DNA of 64,000 bases, from assembly GCA_958298945.1 (NCBI GenBank), contig OY282608.1, positions 22,731,933 to 22,795,932 on the forward strand. Reading direction: 5' to 3'. Positions within the stretch are counted from its first letter, which is position 1, and every line of letters begins with the position of its first letter. The stretch comes from Atherix ibis. Its lineage: Eukaryota > Arthropoda > Insecta > Diptera > Athericidae. A program made the position numbers and the translations under genes. Below the pieces are notes generated by a model. The model made no database searches. It was given only the letters and a program-made list of their open reading frames with translations, and was not told the origin of the DNA. Shown one piece after another: positions 57,839-64,000 of the stretch.

Positions 57839-60110
57839 GACCAACAAACTAACAAACCAACAAGCCAACAAGCCAACAAACCAACAAGCCAACCAACCAA
57901 GTAACCAAAAAGCCAACAAACTAACAAACCAACAAGCCAACAAGCCAACAAGCTAACAAACGAACAAACCAACAAGCCAGCAAACCAACAAACGAACAAA
58001 CCAACAAACCAACATGCCAACAAACCGAAAAACTAAGTAACCAACAAGCCAACAAACCAACAAACCAACAAACCAACAAACCAACATGCCAACAAACCAA
58101 CAAGCCAACAAAGCAACAAACCAACAAACCAACAAACCAACAAACCAACAAACCAACAAGCCAACAAGCCAACAAACCAACAAACTAACAAACCAACAAA
58201 CCAACAAGCCAACAAACCAACAAGCCAACAAACCAACAAACCAACAAACCAAGTAACCAAAAAGCCAACAAACTAACAAACCAACAAGCCAACAAACCAA
58301 CAAACCAACAAACCAACAAAGCAACAAGCCAACAAGCCAACAAATCAATAAACCAAAAAACCAACAAACCAACAAACCAACAAACCAACAAACCAACAAA
58401 CCAACAAGCCAACAAGCCAACAAACCAACAAACCAACAAACCAACAAGCCGACAAACCAACAAGCCAACAAACCAACAAACCAACAAACCAACAAGCCAA
58501 CAAACCAACAAGCCAACAAGCCGACAAACCAACAAACCAACAAAGCAACAAACCAAAAAACCAACAATCCAAAAAACCAACAAACCAACAAACCATCAAA
58601 CGAACAAAGCAACAAGCCAACAAGCCAACAAACCAACAAGCTAACAAACCAACAAACCAACAAGCCAACAAGCCAACAAACCAACAAACCAACAAACCAA
58701 CAAGCCAACAAACCAACAAACCAACAAGCCAACAAACCAACAAACCAAAAACCGACAAGCCAACAAACCAACAAGCCAACAAACCAACAAGCTAACAAAC
58801 CAACAAACGAACAAACCAACATACCAACAAGCCAACAAGCCAACAAACCAACAAACCAACAAACTAAGTAACCAACAAGCCAACAAACCAACAAACCAAC
58901 AAGGCAACAAACCAACAAACCAACAAACCAACTAACCAACAAGCCAACAAACCAACAAACAAATAAACCAACAAACCAAAAAACCAACAAACCAACAAAC
59001 CAACAAACCAACAAACCAACAAACCAACAAACCAACAAACCAAGTAACCAACAAGCCAACAAACCAACAAACCAACAAACCAACAAGCCAACAAGCCAAC
59101 AAACCAACAAACCAACAAGCCAACAAACCAACAAACCAACAAGCCTACAAACCAACAAACCAAAAACCCCCAAACCAACAAACCAAAAAACCAACAAACC
59201 AACAAACCAACACACCAACAAACCAACAAACCAACAAACCAACAAACCCACAAGCCAACAAACCAACAAACCAACAAACCAACAAGCCAACAAACCAACA
59301 AACAAATAAACCAACAAACCAACCAACCAACAAACCAACAAACCAAAAAACCAAAAAACCAACAAACCAACAAGCCAACAAGCCAACAACCAACAAACTA
59401 ACAAACCAACAAACGAATAAATCAACAAACCAGCACACTAAGTAACCAACAAGCCAACAAACCAACAAACCAACAAGCCAACAAGCCCACAAACCAACAA
59501 ACCAACAAGCCAACAAACCAGCAAACCAACAAACTAACAAACCAAGAAACCAACAAACCAACAAACCAACAAACCAACAAACCAACAAGCCAATAAACCA
59601 ACAAACAAATAAACCAACAAACCAAAAAACCAACAAACCAACAAAACAACAAGCCAACAAACCAACAAACCAACAAACCAACAAATCAACAAACCAAGTA
59701 ACTAACAAGCCAACAAACCAACAAACCAAAAACCGACAAGCCAACAAACCAACAAGCCAACCAACCAACAAGCTAACAAACCAACAAACGAACTAACCAA
59801 CAAACCAACAAGCCAACAAGCGAACAAACCAACAAACCAACAAACCAACAAACCAACAAACTAAGTAACCAACAAGCCAACAAACCAACAAACCAACAAG
59901 CCAACAAACCAACAAACCAACAAACCAACTAACCAACAAGCCAACAAACCAACAAACAAATAAACCAACAAACCAAAAAACCAACAAACCAACAAACCAA
60001 CAAACCAACAAACCAACAAACCAACAAACCAAGTAACCAACAAGCCAACAAACCAACAAACCAACAAGCCAACAAGCCAACAAACCAACAAACCAACAAG
60101 CCAACAAATC
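57839..60110. repeat. 2,260-bp HOR, copy 2
   Basis: Repeats the previous unit: GACC 57839, CATGCC doublet 58013 and 58085, CCATCAAACG 58593, CCGACAAGCC 58752 and 59733, and the C-run at 59167. A further C-run at 60148 is again 981 bp from 59167, so a 981-bp internal spacing is reused. The alternation 981, 1,279, 981 between CCGACAAGCC sites suggests a two-part unit. Confidence 0.87.
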
Positions 60111-61386
60111 AACAAACCAACAAGCCTACAAACCAACAAACCAAAAACCCCCAAACCAACAAACCAAAAAACCAACAAACCAATAAACCAACAAGCCAAC
60201 AAACCAACAAACCAACAAACCAACAAACCCAGTAACCAACAAGCCAACAAACCAACAAACCAAAAACCAACAAGCCAACAAACCAACAAACCAACAAGCC
60301 ACCAAACCAACAAACCAACAAACCAACAAACCAACAAGCCAGCAAACTAACAAACCAACAAACCAACAAGCCAACAAACCAACAAACCAACAAACCAAGT
60401 TACCAAAAAGCCAAGAAACTAACAAACCAACAAGCCAACAAGCCAACAAGCCAACAAACCAACAAACCAACAAGCCAGCAAACCAACAAACCAACAAGCC
60501 AACAAACCAACAAACCAAAAAACCAACAAACCAACAAACCAACAAACCAACAAACCAACAAACCAACAAGCCAACAAACCAACAAACCAACAAACCAACA
60601 AACCAAGTAACCAAAAGACCAACAAACTAACAAACCAACAAGCCAACAAGCCAACAAACCAACAAGCCAACCAACCAAGTAACCAAAAAGCCAACAAACT
60701 AACAAACCAACAAGCCAACAAGCCAACAAGCCAACAAACCAACAAACCAACAAGCCAGCAAACTAACAAACCAACAAGCCAACAAACCAACAAACCAAAA
60801 AACCAACATGCCAACAAACCAACAAACTAAGTAACCAACAAGCCAACAAACCAACAAACCAACAAACCAACAAACCAACATGCCAAAAAACCAACAAGCC
60901 AACAAAGCAACAAACCAACAAACCAACAAACCAACAAACCAACAAACCAACAAGCCAACAAGCCAACACACCAACAAACTAACGAACCAACAAACCAACA
61001 AGCCAACAAACCAACAAGCCAACAAACCAACAAACCAACAAACCAAGTAACCAAAAAGCCAACAAACTTACAAACCAACAAGCCAACAAGCCAACAAACC
61101 AACAAACCAACAAAGCAACAAGCCAACAAGCCAACAAATCAACAAACCAAAAAACCAACAAACCAACAAACCAACAAACCAACAAACCAACAAACCAACA
61201 AGCCAACAAGCCAACAAACCAACAAACCAACAAACCAACAAGCCAACAAACCAACAAGCCAACAAACCAACAAACCAACAAACCAACAAGCCAACAAACC
61301 AACAAGCCAACAAGCCAACAAACCAACAAACCAACAAAGCAACAAACCAAAAAACCAACAAACCAAAAAACCAACAAACCAACAAA
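60111..61386. repeat. Partial continuation of the 2,260-bp family
   Basis: Contains the C-run marker at 60148, an AAGTTACC marker (60399) whose only other copy seen is at 55345, AAAAGACCAAC (60617), and a CATGCC doublet 72 bp apart (60807 and 60879). The expected CCGACAAGCC sites are absent, so it is an incomplete or rearranged copy. Confidence 0.75.
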
Positions 61387-62690
61387 CCATCAAACGAACA
61401 AAGCAACAAGCCAACAAGCCAACAAACCAACAAACCAACAAGCCAACAAACCAACAAACCAACAAGCGAACAAGCCAACAAACCAACAAACCAACAAACC
61501 AAGAAGCCAACAAACCAACAAACCAACAAGCCAACAAACCAACAAACCAACAAACCAACAAACCAACAAGCCAACAAGCCAACAAACCAACCAACCAACA
61601 AGCCAACAAACCAACAAACCAACAAACCAACAAACCAACAAACCAACATGCCAACAAACCAACAAACTAAGTAACCAACAAGCCAACAAACCAACAAACC
61701 AACAAGCCAACAAGCCAACAAGCCAACAAACCAACAAACCAACAAACCAACAAACCAAGTAACCAACAAACCAAAAAACCATCAAACGAACAAAGCAACA
61801 AACCAACAAACCAAAAAACCAACAAGCCAACAAACCAACAAACCAACAAACCAAAAAACCAAGAAACCAAGAAACCAACAAACCAACAAATCAACAAACC
61901 AACAAGCCAACAAGCCGAAAAACCAACAAACTAAGTAACCAACAAGCCAACAAGCCAACAAACCAACAAACCAACAAACCAACATGCCAACAAACCAACA
62001 AGCCAACAAAGCAACAAACCAACAAACCAACAAACCAACAAACCAGCAAACTAACAAACCAACAAGCCAACAAACCAACAAACCAAAAAACCAACATGCT
62101 AACAAACCAACAAACTAAGTAACCAACAAGCCAACAAACCAACAAACCAACAAACCAACAAACCAACATGTCAAAAAACCAACAAGCCAACAAAGCAACA
62201 AACCAACAAACCAACAAACCAACAAACCAACAAACCAACAAACCAACAAGCCAACAAGCCAACAAACCAACAAACTAACAAACCAACAAACCAACAAGCC
62301 AACAAACCAACAAGCCAACAAACCAACAAACCAACAAACCAAGTAACCAAAAAGCCAACAAACTAACAAACCAACAAGCCAACAAGCCAACAAACCAACA
62401 AACCAACAAAGCAACAAGCCAACAAGCCAACAAATCAACAAACCAAAAAACCAACAAACCAACAAACCAACAAACCAACAAACTAACAAACCAACAAGCC
62501 AACAAGCCAACAAACCAACAAACCAACAAACCAACAAGCCAACAAACCAACAAGCCAACAAACCAACAAACCAACAAACCAACAAACCAACAAGCCAACA
62601 AACCAACAAGCCAACAAGCCAACAAACCAACAAACCAACAAAGCAACAAACCAAAAAACCAACAAACCAAAAAACCAACAAACCAACAAA
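61387..62690. repeat. 1,300-bp HOR, copy 1
   Basis: Defined by CCATCAAACG at 61387 and 62691 and AAGCGAAC (its GCGA at 61466 and 62770), both exactly 1,304 bp or 163 units apart. A second CCATCAAACG at 61779 and GCCGAAAAACC at 61914 recur 1,296 bp on (63075 and 63210). All periods are whole numbers of units, so no net base slip has occurred. Confidence 0.88.
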
Positions 62691-63578
62691 CCATCAAACG
62701 AACAAAGCAACAAGCCAACAAGCCAACAAACCAACAAACCAACAAGCCAACAAACCAACAAACCAACAAGCGAACAAGCCAACAAACCAACAAACCAACA
62801 AACCAAGAAGCCAACAAACCAACAAACCAACAAGCCAACAAACCAACAAACCAACAAACCAACAAACCAACAAGCCAACAAACCAACCAACCAACAAGCC
62901 AACAAACCAACAAACCAACAAACCAACAAACCAACAAACCAACATGCCACCAAACCAACAAACTAAGTAACCAACAAGCCAACAAACCAACAAACCAACA
63001 AGCCAACAAGCCAACAAGCCAACAAACCAACAAACCAACAAACCAACAAACCAAGTAACCAACAAACCAAAAAACCATCAAACGAACAAAGCAACAAACC
63101 AACAAACCAAAAAACCAACAAGCCAACAAACCAACAAACCAACAAACCAAAAAACCAAGAAACCAACAAACCAACAAACCAACAAATCAACAAACCAACA
63201 AGCCAACAAGCCGAAAAACCAACAAACTAAGTAACCAACAAGCCAACAAACTAACAAACCAACAAGCCAACAAGCCAACAAACCAACAAGCCAACAAAGC
63301 AACAAGCCAACAAGCCAACAAATCAACAAACCAAAAAACCAACAAACCAACAAACCAACAAACCAACAAACTAACAAACCAACAAGCCAACAAGCCAACA
63401 AACCAACAAACCAACAAACCAACAAGCCAACAAACCAACAAGCCAACAAACCAACAAACCAACAAACCAACAAACCAACAAGCCAACAAACCAACAAGCC
63501 AACAAGCCAACAAACCAACAAACCAACAAAGCAACAAACCAAAAAACCAACAAACCAAAAAACCAACAAACCAACAAA
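62691..63578. repeat. 1,300-bp HOR, copy 2 (shortened to 888 bp)
   Basis: Starts at CCATCAAACG (62691), with AAGCGAAC at 62770, a second CCATCAAACG at 63075 and GCCGAAAAACC at 63210. The next copy starts only 888 bp (111 units) later, so 52 units of copy 1 have been lost, from the stretch with the CATGCC doublet. Confidence 0.85.
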
Positions 63579-64000
63579 CCATCAAACGAACAAAGCAACA
63601 AGCCAACAAGCCAACAAACCAACAAACCAACAAGCCAACAAACCAACAAACCAACAAGCGAACAAGCCAACAAACCAACAAACCAACAAACCAAGAAGCC
63701 AACAAACCAACAAACCAACAAGCCAACAAACCAACAAACCAACAAACCAACAAACCAACAAGCCAACAAACCAACCAACCAACAAGCCAACAAACCAACA
63801 AACCAACAAACCAACAAACCAACAAACCAACAAGCCGAAAAACCAACAAACTAAGTAACCAACAAGCCAACAAGCCAACAAACCAACAAACCAACAAACC
63901 AACATGCCAACAAACCAACAAGCCAACAAAGCAACAAACCAACAAACCAACAAACCAACAAACCAGCAAACTAACAAACCAACAAGCCAACAAACCAACA
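63579..64000. repeat. 1,300-bp HOR, copy 3 (cut by the window end)
   Basis: Starts at CCATCAAACG (63579), with AAGCGAAC at 63658 and GCCGAAAAACC at 63834. The last lies 255 bp after the copy start rather than about 520 bp, so the copy is internally shortened. The array continues to the final base. Confidence 0.8.

Larger units (their letters stand above)
1..64000. repeat. 8-bp tandem satellite array, (AACAAACC)n, spanning the whole window
   Basis: Every line of the window is built from the unit AACAAACC or its main variant AACAAGCC; the complementary strand reads GGTTTGTT or GGCTTGTT. Less common units carry one or two substitutions that keep the 8-bp phase, such as CCAAAAAACC, CAAATAAACC, CTAACAAACC, CCAAGTAACC and ACATGCC. 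Occasional single-base insertions or deletions shift the phase. All units point the same way. No unique sequence, transposon or gene interrupts the array and neither edge is reached, so the true length exceeds 64 kb. Such arrays are known as satellite or large minisatellite DNA of eukaryotic nuclei; the species cannot be told from this sequence. No function is implied. Confidence 0.98.

Noticed and set aside
1..64000. CRISPR array
   Set aside because: There are no unique spacers between repeats, the unit is 8 bp and contiguous, and there are no cas genes.
1..64000. Functional telomere
   Set aside because: The G-rich strand resembles telomere repeats in composition, but GGTTTGTT is not a telomere unit I know, the array is heavily varied with HORs, and no chromosome end is visible. 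A subtelomeric position remains possible.
1..64000. Repeat region of a real surface or silk-like protein gene
   Set aside because: Coding repeats keep a period divisible by three and avoid frame slips. Here the period is 8, single-base slips are frequent, and no non-repeat coding flanks exist.
1..64000. Transposon, tRNA, rRNA or other RNA gene hidden in the array
   Set aside because: I read through for any stretch departing from the A/C-rich unit and found none longer than a few variant units. The + strand has too little G and T to form such genes.
1..64000. Sequencing or assembly artefact
   Set aside because: Not excluded, but pure artefact is unlikely: ordered marker variants, HORs and consistent phase slips would not come from random error. 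Copy numbers of near-identical HORs may still be wrong.
1..64000. A new defence, regulatory or metabolic system
   Set aside because: No protein-coding or RNA gene can be supported anywhere in the window, so there is nothing on which to base such a claim.

Overview
The whole 64 kb window is one uninterrupted tandem-repeat array. The basic unit is 8 bp: AACAAACC on the + strand, GGTTTGTT on the - strand. Its commonest variant is AACAAGCC (roughly a quarter to a third of units, judged by eye). I found no gene, RNA gene, mobile element, promoter, terminator or stretch of unique DNA, and the array runs off both ends. The + strand is almost only A and C, with a few percent G and about 1% T. I saw no inverted copy anywhere, so orientation is uniform over about 8,000 units.

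The long open reading frames that ORF finders report are by-products of the unit. Eight is not a multiple of three, so a run of units passes through all three frames and gives the same octapeptide cycle in each. On the - strand this is LLVCWFVG (variants LLACWFVG and LLVCWLVG); on the + strand it is PTNQQTNK. The - strand unit and its A-to-G variant contain no stop codon, so all three - frames stay open for hundreds of codons. I annotate none of these as genes.

The array has a second level of order. Rare marker variants recur at set spacings and define higher-order repeats (HORs). From left to right: an irregular head (1-2.3 kb); a block (2.3-3.9 kb) that recurs at 13.3 and 20.3 kb; a 3.9-13.2 kb zone with 680 and about 1,090 bp duplications; four HOR copies starting at 13.24, 16.52, 18.17 and 20.23 kb; a zone with a 488 bp duplication (23.0-24.0 kb); a 1,318 bp HOR (26.0-28.0 kb); a 2,695 bp HOR (28.8-33.9 kb); a mixed zone with a 392 bp duplication; a 1,263 bp HOR (38.2-40.9 kb); a family of 1.8-2.2 kb units (41.3-51.7 kb); a mixed zone; a 2,260 bp HOR (55.6-60.1 kb); and a 1,300 bp HOR (61.4-64 kb). 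Periods were measured by hand between marker motifs. Their remainders modulo 8 agree, where checked, with visible single-base slips, which supports the measurements.

An array of this size and nesting is typical of nuclear satellite DNA in a eukaryote (heterochromatin, pericentromere, subtelomere or a sex chromosome) grown by slippage and unequal exchange. That is inference: nothing in the window identifies the species or chromosome. It could be a real satellite or an imperfectly assembled one; long-read coverage would be needed to trust copy numbers.
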